Shown here: one piece after another, positions 11,061-23,762 of the stretch
Numbering within the stretch: the stretch's first letter is position 1
How the letters are laid out: every line of letters starts with the position of its first letter
Source: Heterostelium album PN500
Taxonomy: Eukaryota; Evosea; Eumycetozoa; Acytosteliales; Acytosteliaceae
Length of the DNA stretch: 64,000 nucleotides
Assembly: GCF_000004825.1 (NCBI RefSeq)
Contig: NW_008805089.1
Coordinates: 434,001-498,000, forward strand
Reading direction: 5' to 3'
Translations under genes and position numbers: made by a program
Notes under the pieces: model-generated
What the model was told of the DNA's origin: nothing
The model's database searches: none
The model's input: only the letters and a program-made list of their open reading frames with translations

Positions 11061-12484
11061 ATGTTTAATTTATTATTAAAATCTACAACAAGTTTTACTG
11101 GTAGAGTTGTCAGATACAGTGGTAGAAATAGTCATGTCTCTCAAACATTGAATAGTTGTAATATTGCAATGCTCGGTCAAAGATCATATGCAAGTTTTGT
11201 AGATGAATTCTTAAAAAATTTAAAAGAAAAAGAATTAAACAATATCAATAATAATAATAATAATAAAAAAGAAAGTAACAATATACTTAATAATAAAGAA
11301 ATTAACATTAATAACAATAATCAAAAAGATATACTAAATAATAATGTAGAAAGAGATTTAGATTTTTTAAATAGTTTAAATTTTGGTAATAATAACAATA
11401 GCAATAACAATAACAATAATAATATTGATAATAATGATAGTAGTAATAGCAGTAATGATAATAAAGATAGTAGTAGTAGTTTTAATATTAGAAAAGTAAC
11501 ACAAACGACAAAAGAAGCAATGTTGGCAAGACACAATGAATTAAAGAAGAAATTTGAATTTGAAGAAATAGACGACGATGAAGATGATGATTTTATAGAT
11601 AAACATGAACACACTAGTGGTGAAGCAAATAACAAAAGCAGAAAAGTTAATTTAAATAACAACAACAATAACACCACCACCACAAACAACACAAACAACA
11701 CAAAAAAATCGAGAAAACACAGACAACACGTCAACCCACTCAGCTATCGTTTGCAGATGACACTGGATCCACCGAAATGGGAAGAGATATTCGCCGATTT
11801 GACGTTGCCGATTCACATCGATCTCGGTTGTGGCAAGGGCGACATGCTTGTGAAATCGGCGATACTGAAGCCCGACTACAACTATCTCGGTATCGATATT
11901 CGTGATCATTGCATAGAGATGGCCAACAGCTCAAAGAGTCTACTCGAGTTTGAGTTGAACACACAGATCAAGAACCTTCACTTTGTAGAGACCAACGTCA
12001 GTGTCAATCTCTTCAACGTCGCCAAATCGCTACCGACCAACTCCATCCAGAAACTCAGTCTGCTCTTCCCCGATCCATGGCACAAACGCAAGCATATCAA
12101 ACGTCGTATCGTAAATGCCAACTTTGTACGTGAAGTTGCAATGATATTACCTCCCGGTGCCAAAGTAAGTTATCTTTTTTAAAAACTTTCAATTATAAAT
12201 TATCAAAAAACAAACAAACAAACAAACAAACTAATTAAATTCTACACAATTTATAAAAATATTTATAGGTATATTTAATGTCAGATGTTTATGAATTATA
12301 TGATGAGATGTTGAATCATTTCATTTCTAATAGTTCATTTGAATCGATTGATTTCTCAAAGAATGAATGGGATATTGAGGTTACCGCTCGTCAGAACTAT
12401 TACATTGAAAAAGATATTCCATATTGGAGAGCTGTTCTAGTTAGAACTGAAAAAAATGAATCAACTGTAAAAACCATTCTTTAG
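11061..12484 (+). CDS. tRNA (guanine-N7)-methyltransferase, bacterial TrmB type
   Basis: Two exons (11061-12164 and 12269-12484), 439 residues. TrmB transfers a methyl group from SAM to G46 in tRNA variable loops. The catalytic half starts near residue 225. IHIDLGCGKGDMLVKSA near 254 is the SAM-binding loop, and LLFPDPWHKRKHIKRRIVN near 336 is the bacterial TrmB signature; METTL1/Trm8 has PDPHFK-type sequence instead. The N terminus, MFNLLLKSTTSFTGRVVRYSG, is basic, hydroxylated and free of acidic residues, like a mitochondrial presequence. A long Asn-rich and Asp/Glu-rich linker separates it from the enzyme. I infer an organellar enzyme, distinct from the nuclear METTL1 type. Confidence 0.88.
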
Positions 12485-12956
12485 AAAATAAAGTTATTGT
12501 TTACATCCACAACAACTATTGTATTGTTCATCAATATTTTGAATCTAATTTGGTTTATTACATTTCTGCGAAGAGTATTTTTAAAATGCAAATAAATATT
12601 TTAATTTAATCAATGACTAATTAATAAAATTGTTCTCAATTTATATATATCAAAAAAAACATTACAGTACATTTGATTTATATGAAAATGGAATATAAAT
12701 GGTATAAGACCAATTATAATTTTTAAAAAGTTTTAAAAAACCAAAACTTATCTCTTTTAGTTTTCAAAAGATTTTGATTTTTAATCTAAAGTTTCCTTTT
12801 AAAGTAAATTAAAAAATGAACATTATTTATTTTTAATTTTAAAAAATATTTAATTAAAGAAATGTCATTCTAAAATAAAGTATTTAATTAGAAGTAAAAC
12901 AATAATAATCCTTAATAATAATATAAAGAAATAAAATATATATATAATATAATAAA
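12485..12956. other. intergenic, about 470 bp
   Basis: AT-rich spacer between TrmB and the small single-span gene. No open frame, repeat or RNA gene recognised. Confidence 0.5.
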
Positions 12957-13274
12957 ATGGGATTATTTAATTTAGTTAAAAAATTAGATGCAGAAAATCT
13001 TATTTTGGTGGCCAATATAACAGTTGTATCTTTAATTGGAACTGGAATGTTTGTTCGTAATCTAAGAGTTATGAATAAAGAAAAGTAAATATATAAATTT
13101 TCCTAACCAGATTATGTATTTTCTAACTAATAAATAAATTCTTATAATTTAAATTAAATTTTTAGTCACTTTGAAGATGTTGATCATATGCATTTACCAT
13201 TAGAGAAATGTAGAAATATTAAACATCCAAGTTTTATGTATAAAGATAGTCGTGAAATTATGAAGCACCAATAA
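12957..13274 (+). CDS. small single-span membrane protein, 78 aa
   Basis: Two exons (12957-13084 and 13166-13274) with donor GTAAAT and acceptor TTTTAG. They join in phase to 79 codons including the stop. The ATG at 12957 follows an A-rich leader. Residues 1-13 are basic/acidic, residues about 16-34 form one hydrophobic segment (LILVANITVVSLIGTGMFV), followed by NLR and then a hydrophilic His-rich tail ending REIMKHQ. This layout resembles small subunits or assembly factors of the inner mitochondrial membrane, but I do not recognise a family and give no function. Both exons fall below usual ORF-length cut-offs. Confidence 0.7.
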
Positions 13275-13517
13275 ATCTCATATAACAACACAACAAAACA
13301 AAACAAAAACTACAAACAACTCACTTTAGTTAAGAGTAGTGTTGAAGTTGAAAATAAAATGAAAATAAAAGATAAAATGTTGTGTTATTTTTTTTGGACT
13401 TTGTACATAAATAAATACAATGAATAAATAATTATTACAAATTGATATTGTTTTGATTTGTTTTTGTTATTGTTTTTTACAATTACTTATATATATATAT
13501 TTATATATTATTATATT

Positions 13518-14632
13518 TTATTCATCAAAGTTTTCTCTATTACTATGAAAATGTGTTGATTTCCTGGGTCTGGTTCTAGAGTGTTTCGGTGTTGAATAAT
13601 CAAAGAGTAATGCGTTTTTCGGTCGGTTCATATTCAAATGTTTGTTGTGTTCTTGATTTCGCTTTTCAATCTCTGTCAGTTCGTTCATTTTAAAGTAGTC
13701 TTTGTAGAGACGTTTCGTCGCCATCAGACCGTTGTAGATGGCACCTTCGTTCAGTTCGTCGACACGCAGTGCACTCTCAACGGAGAACGGACCGACTCGT
13801 GTACGATAGATGTCGGTGACATAGCTGACGGTATTCAGTGACTTGGCAATGTCGGTGAGGTACGACCGCACGTAGAAGCCCGACGACACCTCCATTTCAA
13901 ACTCACCGAACGGCGCCTTGTAGAGAGTGCATCGCGCACTATACACTTTGAGATCGCGCGCCTTCGGGATGACAGAGGCACCCTTGGCCGCCCAGTCAGA
14001 GAGTCGCTCGCCGTCCACCTTGATGGCAGAGTATCGCGGTGGCACCTGCTGAATATCACCTATGAACCCCGGTTTCTTTGTCTGCTCGTCCAACAACTCA
14101 AAGTTTAGATGATCGATCGATTTCTTGTTGTCATGATTCACCACACCCGAGCTATCATATGTATTTGTTTCCTAAAGTTAAACACAAACATAACATACAT
14201 ACATTAATTAATATCATCATCTTTGTGTGTTGTTATATAATCTACTAACAACCAACAAAAACACATACATATCCAAAGAATGCAGTTGCATTATAAGTTT
14301 TATCAGCACCTAGAAAATGATTTAAATCTTTACAACCATTACCGAAACCAACTATAAGTAGACCTCTTGCATCCATATCTAAAGTACCGCCATGACCAAC
14401 TTTTAAATTCTTATCTTCAGACAGATATTTTATTATCTAAATATATTTTTTTAATTAGTTATATATGAAGTAGTTGATTTATGTAATGTGATGTTATAGA
14501 TATACTCTACTCTACATTTGTAACATTTGCAGAAGATACCCCGATATCCTTATATATTGGTAGTATACCATTTTGTGGGAATCTAATACTTGATTTTAGA
14601 TGTTTTAATTTTGGATAAAACCTTAAAAACAT
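13518..14632 (-). CDS. tRNA pseudouridine-55 synthase, TruB family
   Basis: Three exons (14632-14516, 14436-14269, 14171-13518), 312 residues. TruB/Pus4 isomerises U55 in the T loop of tRNA. The head is NGILPIYKDIGVSSANVTN. The catalytic motif KVGHGGTLDMDARGLLIVG follows, with Asp59 as expected nucleophile. The next blocks are GYETNTYDSSG, then QVPPRYSAIKVDGERLSDWA and, in the C-terminal core, SGFYVRSYLTDIA and TRVGPFSVESAL, all in family order. The size fits bacterial TruB rather than the longer Cbf5/dyskerin. Whether it acts in cytosol or mitochondria is unclear: the first 20 residues (MFLRFYPKLKHLKSSIRFPQ) are basic and could serve as a presequence. The tail is Arg/Lys-rich. It is divergent from the coiled-coil/BRCT gene. 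Confidence 0.92.
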
Positions 14633-15314
14633 ATATGTGCGAGTATTGAAATAATATAAAATAATAATAGATATCAAATCTATCTTATCTTTGTAATAAT
14701 AATAATAATGTACAATTTAACTTTTAAAATAAATAAAAAATGAATAATCATATCGATCGTAAAATCAATCTCTTAATTGAAAAGAATGACCAATTTTGTT
14801 TCAAAATATTATTTTTTATTTTAGTTTACATCAAATCATCAGAATGTGCACATATTCATATTATAAATTAATTAACTAAACAAGTATTATTATTATTATT
14901 ATTATTTTGAATCAGTGTAAATGTATATTTTAACTTATAAAAAAAAAGGAGATTTACTAAAAAAAATAAAGAGCTATATATAATCAAATATATCTATTTA
15001 TAAGATCTAACTCAATAAGGTGTCAAAACATATAGATGATATTAATTTATCTATCTTTTTAAATATTTATTCTTTTTTTGATTTTTTTTTTTTTTCATTG
15101 ACCAAATTTTTTTTTTTTAAAACTTCTTGGAAATTGGCGGGAGAACTCATATTATTTTGAATAATTTGAACGATTGGAGATGACTGTTATTAAATTTAAT
15201 CACCAGATAATATTATTTATACATATTATTATTATTAACGACAAAAAATAGTTAGATGAATTAAAATATAAAAGAAAAATAGATTAGTAGTACTAATAAT
15301 AATAGTAGAGCGAG
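14633..15314. other. divergent intergenic region, about 680 bp
   Basis: Lies between the TruB and coiled-coil/BRCT genes, which are transcribed away from each other. It holds an ATT run at 14885-14906, T-runs at 15073-15094 and 15107-15118, and the E2F-like site at 15134. Confidence 0.5.
15134..15142 (+). promoter_or_regulatory. E2F-like site TTGGCGGGA
   Basis: TTGGCGGGA lies about 170 bp before the ATG of the coiled-coil/BRCT gene and stands out as GC-rich in an otherwise AT-only stretch. It matches the core of the eukaryotic E2F consensus (TTTSGCGGGAA type). Dictyostelids have E2F and Rb homologues. A role in cell-cycle expression of the BRCT gene, or of divergent TruB, is inference. Confidence 0.4.
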
Positions 15315-18300
15315 ATGTCACAGAATTTAAAAGAGTTGAATAGTGATGATGTCACTTTCAATATCATATTGAATGAGATATTGAATCATTATTTGAAAAT
15401 AAAGGAATCTCATGGTAAGATTACATAAAGATCTTGGTAAAATAATTATGTTCTAATGATATATATTTTCAGTTATATTATTTGATTTTATAACAAAGTA
15501 TCCATGTTATATAGATGAATTACTTGATTATGGTAATCGAAAGATTCATAGATTAGAGATGACAGCAAGTGAGAGGAGGAGCAGTGGTAGTAGTAGAACA
15601 AATAATATTAGTAGTAGTTGTCAGAATCAGTATATTGATGATAATGAAAATGATCTGTCAAGAGATCTACTAGAAGAGAAACAACATTCAAAACAATTAA
15701 CAAATAGTAATGGCAACAACAAAAACAACATTAATAACAATTCATTTGTGTCGTCCGTTGATGCATCTAGTTTCGATCCACACCAATTAGCTGCACTCAC
15801 TAAAACAGATGATGAAAATGATGATGGTGATAGTTTAGATAAGTCAATTGATTTACCAACAACTGACATCAAACAACAACAGCAACAACAACAAGATAAT
15901 AGTCCAATTCAAATTGTTTCAGATGATAGAGAAGAAGAAGATGATAGAGAGGATGAAGAAGATGAAGATATGATAGATCTAAGTACACAGAAACCAATGA
16001 ATGAAATTGATAATGACAATGAAGATGACAAAGACAACGACAATGACGACTACAACAAAGAGCATAAGAAGATGGCTTTGAATCAATCGGTATTGGATGA
16101 ATCTGAACCACTTGTTGCCAAGAATAATAAAGAGAATCTAATAGATGAATACTCAGTCCTCAAGAAGGACTTTGAATACATTGTAAACTCAACACAATCT
16201 CATTCCATTAGATTGAATGAACTCTGTCAACTTCTTTCATTTAAATTAAATGAACAACTACTCCAACATCATAATAATAATAATAATAATCCTAATAACA
16301 CTAGTATTGCACTACCAACACAAACACAAGAATTCAATATCAACAACCCTAATAATGATCATATAATAGATATGGATATTTTAATGGATGAAATCAATAA
16401 TAAGAATCAACAGCAAAAACAACAATCGTATTTATCACTTTTCAAAAGAGAACCAATGGAGAATACATTGGATACACACGTCGAACGTCTAAAGATGGTA
16501 AATTCCAATTTCCAAGTGATATTGGAACAGTTCCAAGAGAATCTAAAGTCATTCAGTAATACACTGCTCATCAATACCAAGTTGAACAGATGCTTCGAGT
16601 TGATCGAACATCTCATCGAGAATCTTCATATCACTGGATGTGACACCGAGACCATCTACTCCAACCTGGAGTTCAAACTAGTTCAACTTACAACCACCAC
16701 AACAACCACTACCACAACAACTACATCATCGTCATCCAAATCATCATTATCAACTAAATCCAAACAATTACAACAACCTGATGTTCAGAATAATAATGAC
16801 CATGATGATGATGATGATGGTAAAGATTATGAAGATGATAATATTAGAATTAAACTTGAAAGATTGGAGAAACTTGAGAAGGAGAATAAGGAGTTGAAAG
16901 AGTTGGATGCGCAGAGAAATGCAGTGGTGGAACAACTTACTAGCACTTTAGATTACTTTACAAAGAAAGAGAAGGAATCATCGCTGGATGCCGATAAACA
17001 TGGTGGTATGGACGATGACCAAATGTCATCACAGAAACAACGTGACAATGTAGAAAGACAGAGATTGCTAGACCGTATTAAAGATCTAGAGTTGGAGAAT
17101 GCCGAGTTGACTTCTACCACCAATATCAGTCGTATCCAAGAGGAGAACAACCAACTCGCGCTAACAATACAACACCTTGAAAAGAATGAATTTGAAACAA
17201 ATCAGCTAAATGATAATCTAAACAAACAAATTACAGAATTAAATCAACAATTATTACATATGTCAAAACAACAACAACAACAAAATAATAGTAATAACAA
17301 TAACCATAACAATAACATTAGTAATAATTCAAGTTTAGATATTTTAGATGATAATAATAATCAGAGTTGTAATAATGTTAGTAATATAGTTTATAATAGT
17401 TCAACGAGTTGCTATGGTGATGAAATGGATAATTCGGTATCGATGGATGAGTTTCAGTTGACTCAACCGAGTGGAACTACTGGGTTCGATGCACACTACA
17501 AGGAGATAATCTCATTGCTGCGGGTGGAGACTAGTTCCGATGTTTCTATACATTCTTCGTTGATTCGCAAGCTGCGAGGTATGATTGAATCGAATGTGTC
17601 TAGTAGTGTGGAGATTCACAAGTTGAAGGAATGCATTGAATTTCTACGAGAGGAACTGGCACAGTCTACAAGTGAGAAAGAACAACAAATAGAGATGTTC
17701 TTAAAGGAAAAGGATGAGCGAGAGTTATATTACTATGAGGATAAGATGAATGCTTTGAAACAGTTGGAGAAACAGATGGAGAAAGAGATGGCTGCGTCGA
17801 CAAAGAAGTGTAGCGATAATGAGAATAGCGATAATGACGTTAGTTTCAATACGATGGATCTGGTGGAGGAGATGCGTGCCAAAACTCTGGAGTTAGAGAG
17901 CGACTTGGCAATGAGAAACAAGGAGTCAGAGTCGTTGCAGTTCAGGATTACCTGTTTGTATCAAGAGATTAACGATGCATCTTGTAACCTGATATCACAG
18001 CAAGAGCAGAATGGACACCTTCATAAGCAGATCGATGAGTTGTCTGTGCAGTTGGCAGAGAAGAATCAACAGAGCGAGCAGATCCAGTCGCAACTGGAGG
18101 AGTCGAAAAAGTCGAGTTTCAAGTTGACCGAAAAGTATGAGGAGTACCGGACGGTGAGCGAGTATACCATTGAAGAGTCGAAACAGGAGAGTATGAAGAT
18201 CGCTCAGATCCTGACAAAGACCGAGGAGAAGTTGAAATTGAAGGAGTTGAGAGAGCTGAGTTTGACACACCAGATCACACAGCTGCAAGAGGAGTTGGTC

Positions 18301-20344
18301 GTTCTCAGGAATCAGGCACTTCAGATGGAGACAGAGAAACAGCTGCAGTTGGAAGAGGTCAAGTCGCTCAGTAACAATGTTGGACAGCTCAATGGAATGC
18401 GCAGTGCACTCAGCGAGAGCAAGGAAGCCAATAAGAAGCTGCAGAGCGATATGGACTCGTTGTTTGAGAGGATGGATGTCTTGAATCAGAGAATTAACGA
18501 GCAGGACGAAGAGATCAACCATCTCTTGAAACAAAAGACAGAAGCGCAGCTTCAGATTGCTCCGTTGCGCGATGAGATCGAGAAGCACCGCGCCAACACT
18601 ACGCTGCTTGACAAACTGGCTGGTGACTTCTCGACTATGAAGAGAATGTATCAAGAGAAGACGGAGCAAGTCGATCTACTCACTAAGAAATACAAGACAA
18701 AGAAGAGTGAATTCAATGAACTATCGCATCGCATCGACCAACAGGAAACCTGTAACAAAGAGTTGGAGGAACAGAGCTACCAGACTGCACAGGAGCTGAA
18801 AACAATGCAATTCTCACTGCAATCCACTAGCGATACACTCAAGAAGAAGGAGAAACAACTAGAGGATAATAAGGTGGAGATCGATACGTTGAAGAAGGAG
18901 CTGGCAGAGGTTAGACAAACCGTTGAAATTCTACAATCACAGCAATCGCAACAGTCGAATAGTCATAGAAAACGCGAAGATGATTTGAATCAACAGGCCT
19001 TTGAATATAAGACTAAGCTACTGGAGCATATGAAAGAGTTGAACGATATCAAACAGCGATATGAACAGACTGTAATTGCCCATGAAGATCTGTCGAATCT
19101 CTGTCAGCAGCTGACCAAGGAGCGTGACAAACTCGCCCAATCGTTGGAGTCAATGAAGCTTCTCAAGGATGGATCTACCGGCGGTCCGAAAGACGTCGAG
19201 CTGCGAACCACCAAGAAAGAACTGGAGTTTGTCAAACTGAAAATGGACGAACTCTCCAAACTGCTAGTAGTAAAGAACAATATGATCGAGCTACTACAAT
19301 CGAATCATCCAATCAACAATGTATATAATGATTTACAATTGCCATCAGCACAAACAACAGCATCGTCCAATCACAATACTGCTAATACTCCACAAGCAAA
19401 CAACGAAACACCCGATACATCGAACAAACAATCAACTACCACAACCGCAACAGATACAACCAACAAAGAGAACCAACAAAACTCTGTTGTTGGTTTACCT
19501 AAACCTCCACTACCGGCAATCAAAAAACAACCACTCAAGATCATCAAGAAGCTGCCAGCCAAGAAAAGAGAATTGGAATCAACAACAGAACAACAACAAC
19601 AGCAATCTACAGTTATTACAACCACCACCGTTTCAAATCATTCAACTACAACATCCACTACAAGTAGTAGCAGCAGCAGTAACGGTACAGAAACAGTCAA
19701 TCCTGCGAACAAGAGAGCAAAGACCGCAACTAGCTATAATATGATGGTGACAGGATTCAAGAGTGATAAGGAAAAGGATGAAATCACTGAGATGGCTGTT
19801 AAGCTGGGTGGTGTAGTCCGATCGACCAATGAATTCGATCGATATATAACCCATGTAGTAAATGCCAGTTTTGAAACACCAACAATGAAGTCGATCGCAG
19901 GTGCACTCACAAACAACTGGGTAGTTTCCACTCAGTGGATAGTCGACAGTTTCAAGGCAGGCAGATTCCTCTCCGAAGAATACTATGGTAATCGTACAAT
20001 GGAGAGACCACTAGAGAACAAAAAGATCATGATAACACCACCATTCGAAGAGAAAGCACCACTCACCAAAAGAAATATTCGTGCACTAATTACAAATGTA
20101 AGTTTATATTATCAAAACAAAAACAAAAAAAAACAACACATTTACATTAACGGTATCTAACTAACTACTAACCAACCACTTCATATCTATCTAGATTGGA
20201 AGAGGTTCTATTGTAGATAAAGAAAAAGATGCTGATTATATTTTAGTTGGAAATGATATGGAGACTGAATCACCGAGACATCTCAATTGGCGTGGCTTCA
20301 TTAATTTAGTAAATGTTAAACCTCCGAAATCGAATCAATCATAA
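15315..20344 (+). CDS. long coiled-coil protein with C-terminal BRCT region
   Basis: Three exons (15315-15414, 15473-20097, 20195-20344), 1,624 residues, all in phase. The first ~300 residues are low complexity with Asn, Gln and acidic runs. Residues about 420-1280 are mostly heptad-rich coiled coil (EKLEKENKELKEL, many Leu/Gln/Glu repeats). A Thr/Ser/Pro-rich linker follows. The last ~200 residues form a BRCT region: NMMVTGFKSDKEKDEIT, LGGVVRSTNEFDRYITHVV, NWVVSTQWIVDSF, then a weaker second unit across the last exon (DYILVGND...NLVNV). BRCT modules bind phosphoproteins in DNA-damage and cell-cycle signalling, so the protein is probably nuclear or centrosomal/kinetochore-linked. I cannot match it to a named family member. 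An E2F-like site lies upstream. Confidence 0.82.
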
Positions 20345-21151
20345 ATAAACAGTAATAATAAATTGTATAAACAAACTTTAATAATAAAAAAAACTAAAAA
20401 TTGTACACTTCAATATATAAAAGTAATTAATTAAAAGTAATCACAAGTACCCCCTATGATCTCCATGTACATACATTACTTTATTGTCATATGAAAATAT
20501 AATGTTTTCGTTTGATCACTGACACACTACTCTCACACACACACATAATCAAACAATAATTAATTTATTTTTTAAATATTGTTTTTTTATTACGTTGAAT
20601 TAGTGTTAAATTTGATTAATATTATACAAATAAAAGTGAATGAAAAAGTGATTGTTTGTATGATTTCAAAAGTAGGGTTTGTTTGTTTGTATGTTGATTG
20701 TTTTGAAGTAGTGGTATTGTATTGACTTTAGTGTGTATGAGAGTGTTATTGTTGTATTTTGTTATTTGACAAAAAAGAATCATTCTATAGTCTACTGATG
20801 AACTTACCCTCTTATCTTATAGCCTGTAAGCAATAAACAAAAAAAACATTAAAACAATTTTAATTATCTTTTTCAGTTCATGTATACATACCTACAATAT
20901 TACATATTGTAGAAATAATATAAATTAATAATAGCTTCATTAATTCTTAATATTAATAAAATAACAAATAAATAATTAAAAGAGGGAAAATAAATAAAAA
21001 TAAAAAGAAAATATATTGATATTAATAACAAGACTATTTTATTTGTCCATATTTACTTTTTTCTTTAAAATTTGGAATTGGATATATATTTATATTAATG
21101 AGTAGTTATTAATTAGTACTTATTAAAACTTTTCCAATTAAAAACAAAACA
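20345..21151. other. intergenic, about 800 bp
   Basis: No coding frame. It has a CA-dinucleotide stretch at about 20532-20546 and a perfect 9-bp inverted repeat with a 3-base loop at 20892-20912 (CTACAATAT-TAC-ATATTGTAG). No RNA gene could be assigned. Confidence 0.5.
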
Positions 21152-22709
21152 ATGTTCAAATTAAAAACTAATTTGAATATTTATATTATAGTATTATTAC
21201 TATATATAAATATTATTACCATAAAATCATTGACAATTGGTAAGTATTAAACAATTTTAATAACAATAATTATTTGGAGTACTGTTTATTAAACTAAATT
21301 TATTATAGAGAAAGAGGTTTTTATTGGAAGTGAAGATATTTATTTGACAAAGAATAATCATCATGTTTCATCATTTGTTTATAAAGGAAATTCAAATCAT
21401 TCTATGGTGGCATCAAGAAATGATGGATTGTTCTATGTAGTATCAATGGATGACTTGCACATTGAGAGCAGAATGAATTTGGATCCGAAATCATTCACCG
21501 ATGGTTCAGGTTTCTTTGATGTTTATGGTGGATATTATTATTTGAGTCTCAACAGTGATGACAAAGTTATAATAAATCAATATAGTATTCATAGCTTTAA
21601 ATTTAGAAACTCTTTAACAGTAAGTTAATAAAAATAAGATTATCTTTTTATTTTATTAAATAATTATTTTTAATACCTATTAAATTAAATAATAGATTTA
21701 TAATACCAATATAAACTTTAATGATAATTCAATGTTTGTGGATGGTGATATTGTAACAGTAATAGTATCACAGGAAATAGTTCAATTTTTAGCTTCAACC
21801 ATGAAAATTATTAAAACTGTAAATATATTTCCAGATTTTTGATTGTAAAAATATTAATATATTTTTTATTAAAAATATTAGTTACCAATTGATGGAATAT
21901 GTAAATTAACACAGAGTGCTACAGCTATAAAAGAAAATATTTATATTGGATGCACATCTCATGATGATAAACCAACATTTTTAATTGTGAATCGCTATTC
22001 TTTGGAAATTAAACAAGGGTATGAAAGAAAGAACGAACAAAGATTGAAAATTTGGAAGTTTATATTAATAATTATGTTAAAAATATATATGTATAGATTA
22101 TCATATGAATTTGGATTCTTTCCAAGATGTATTACCAGGGTGAACAATGATCAAGCGATATTGGCAGCAATTGTTCCTCCAGATATCGAGATGGATCCAG
22201 TTGTACTGATGATGTTGGACAAAGATACACTCTTCCCGATTGCAAACCATTCGGTTCCACTGAGAAATGTGTATCCTCGTTTGGCACTATCCAACTATGA
22301 CAACGGTGCATTGTTTGCATTTGGCAATGAAATCTATTTATTGACTATCGATATGAATAACAACAACAATATCAATATAAACGATGGCAATGAAATGTAT
22401 TTCGATTTGAACTCTGTACTATCGCTACAGGGTTACATCACCAGTGGCAACATTGATAGTAACACTCAACGGGCTATCATCCTCACCAGTGAGAGCAAAC
22501 TCTATAGCATCAAGATACCAGGAAAAGTACTACCGGATCACCACAGATACCACAAACAAGGTTGGACATGGTGGAAGATCACATTCTTGGTGATGGGATT
22601 GACATTCGGTCTCTCTATGATCGTATTCTTTATCAAACTAATCGAAGCGATAAAGTATAAAAAACAAAACAAAGGAAATAACAACAACAATAATAATTAT
22701 ATTTTATAA
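21152..22709 (+). CDS. type I membrane protein, unknown family
   Basis: Five exons (21152-21239, 21309-21619, 21696-21818, 21882-22018, 22097-22709), 423 residues, all phases consistent. The N terminus has a basic start followed by a hydrophobic segment (IYIIVLLLYINIITI), a signal peptide or anchor. The ectodomain of about 340 residues is rich in Tyr, Ser and short beta-like segments with repeated D/S-G turns. It could be a propeller-like lumenal domain, but no motif is decisive. Near residue 385 a single transmembrane helix follows a WTWWK start (ITFLVMGLTFGLSMIVFFIKL), and the protein ends in a basic, Asn-rich cytosolic tail. I do not recognise the family and give no function. Confidence 0.75.
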
Positions 22710-22867
22710 AATAATAATAATAATGATATTTGAATAATAATTGATTAAATTTTAAATAAATAAATTACCAATGAGAGAATTGTATATTTTAATAAAATAA
22801 AAAAAACAAATATAGTATTCCATATTTATATTTGTCACTATTGATCAATTTATATTTTTCAAAAAAA
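22710..22867. other. intergenic spacer
   Basis: Short AT-rich spacer between the type I membrane protein gene and the long T-tract. Nothing further seen. Confidence 0.4.
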
Positions 22868-22936
22868 ACCTTTTTTTTTTTTTTTTTTTCTTTTTTTTTT
22901 TTTCTTTTTTTTTTTTTTTTGATCATTCGGTCATTC
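22868..22936 (+). promoter_or_regulatory. long T-tract followed by GATCATT element
   Basis: More than 50 bases of T interrupted by two C bases, ending in GATCATTCGGTCATTC about 160 bp before the ATG at 23097. The same order (T-run, GATCATT, then a TCATT) occurs upstream of the bL17m gene on the other strand. T-tracts are common dictyostelid promoter elements; the shared GATCATT part is the notable point. Confidence 0.4.
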
Positions 22937-23096
22937 ATGCATTATTTTTGATGACTGATTAATTGTGTTTAAGCATCATCACCATCATCAGCATAACAAT
23001 TATTAATATATCTATATTTAATAATATATTCAATCAATCGATTTAGATTTAGATTTAGATTTTAGATAATTGTTTAAATTAGATATATATTGCAAG

Positions 23097-23762
23097 ATGT
23101 CAAAAAAAGTTACATTCATTAGAAATTTAGTTAGAGTTCAACCAGAACCATGGTTTGTTACAAAGCGTGGTGGTTTACAAGAGGTTTTTAAAGTACATCC
23201 AGAGGAGGCTGATCAAGAAATGGGTGAGAATGATAATGAAAACGACGATGAAGTCGAAGTCGACGATCAAGAGGAGGTCGAAGAGGATGAAGATGAAGAT
23301 GAAGATAACCCAAATCAACTCGAAGCAGAACAAGACGACGATTTCGATGAAGATCTCTACGAAGACAAAGTGGCATACGACGAATCACATCAAAACGAAA
23401 AAATGCAGCTCGACAGACACATGAAGCAGTCTCGTCAACTGTTCTTGCGTAAACGTTGGGTACAAAGAATTAAATGGGGTCAATTTTTAACATATACAGT
23501 AGATAACTATGAAACACTTAGAGAATCGTAAGTCATATGAACACTAAATATTAATGCTAGCAATATCAACCGAATTTTAGCAATCAATCAAGATCAACCA
23601 AATCAAACATTTTATTATGATACAATAAAGTTATCATCCATGTATGTTAATAATTTGTTCTAACACGAATTTACTATTACAATTATATATTATAGAGCAA
23701 GAGAAGATGCAATGGATCGTTTAGTTATGTACAAGATTGAAAGAAAGAATAAATGGCTATAA
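23097..23762 (+). CDS. acidic protein of unknown function
   Basis: Two exons (23097-23527 and 23696-23762), 165 residues. The start is the ATG at 23097; an open frame upstream begins only at a TTG. Residues 1-35 are a basic, aromatic-containing head (KKVTFIRNLVRVQPEPWFVT). Residues about 45-95 are nearly all Asp/Glu. The tail is basic and aromatic (RKRWVQRIKWGQFLTYTVDNY...IERKNKWL). A basic-acidic-basic layout like this is seen in some ribosomal and RNA-binding proteins, and the upstream element is shared with the bL17m gene. A mitoribosomal or translation role is therefore a guess only. Confidence 0.75.

Noticed and set aside
17995-18669. 224-residue minus-strand frame opposite the coiled coil
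   Set aside because: The Leu-rich composition is the antisense image of Gln/Glu/Lys heptads.
23070-23096. Upstream extension of the acidic-protein frame
   Set aside because: It also begins at a TTG; the first ATG is at 23097 with good context.
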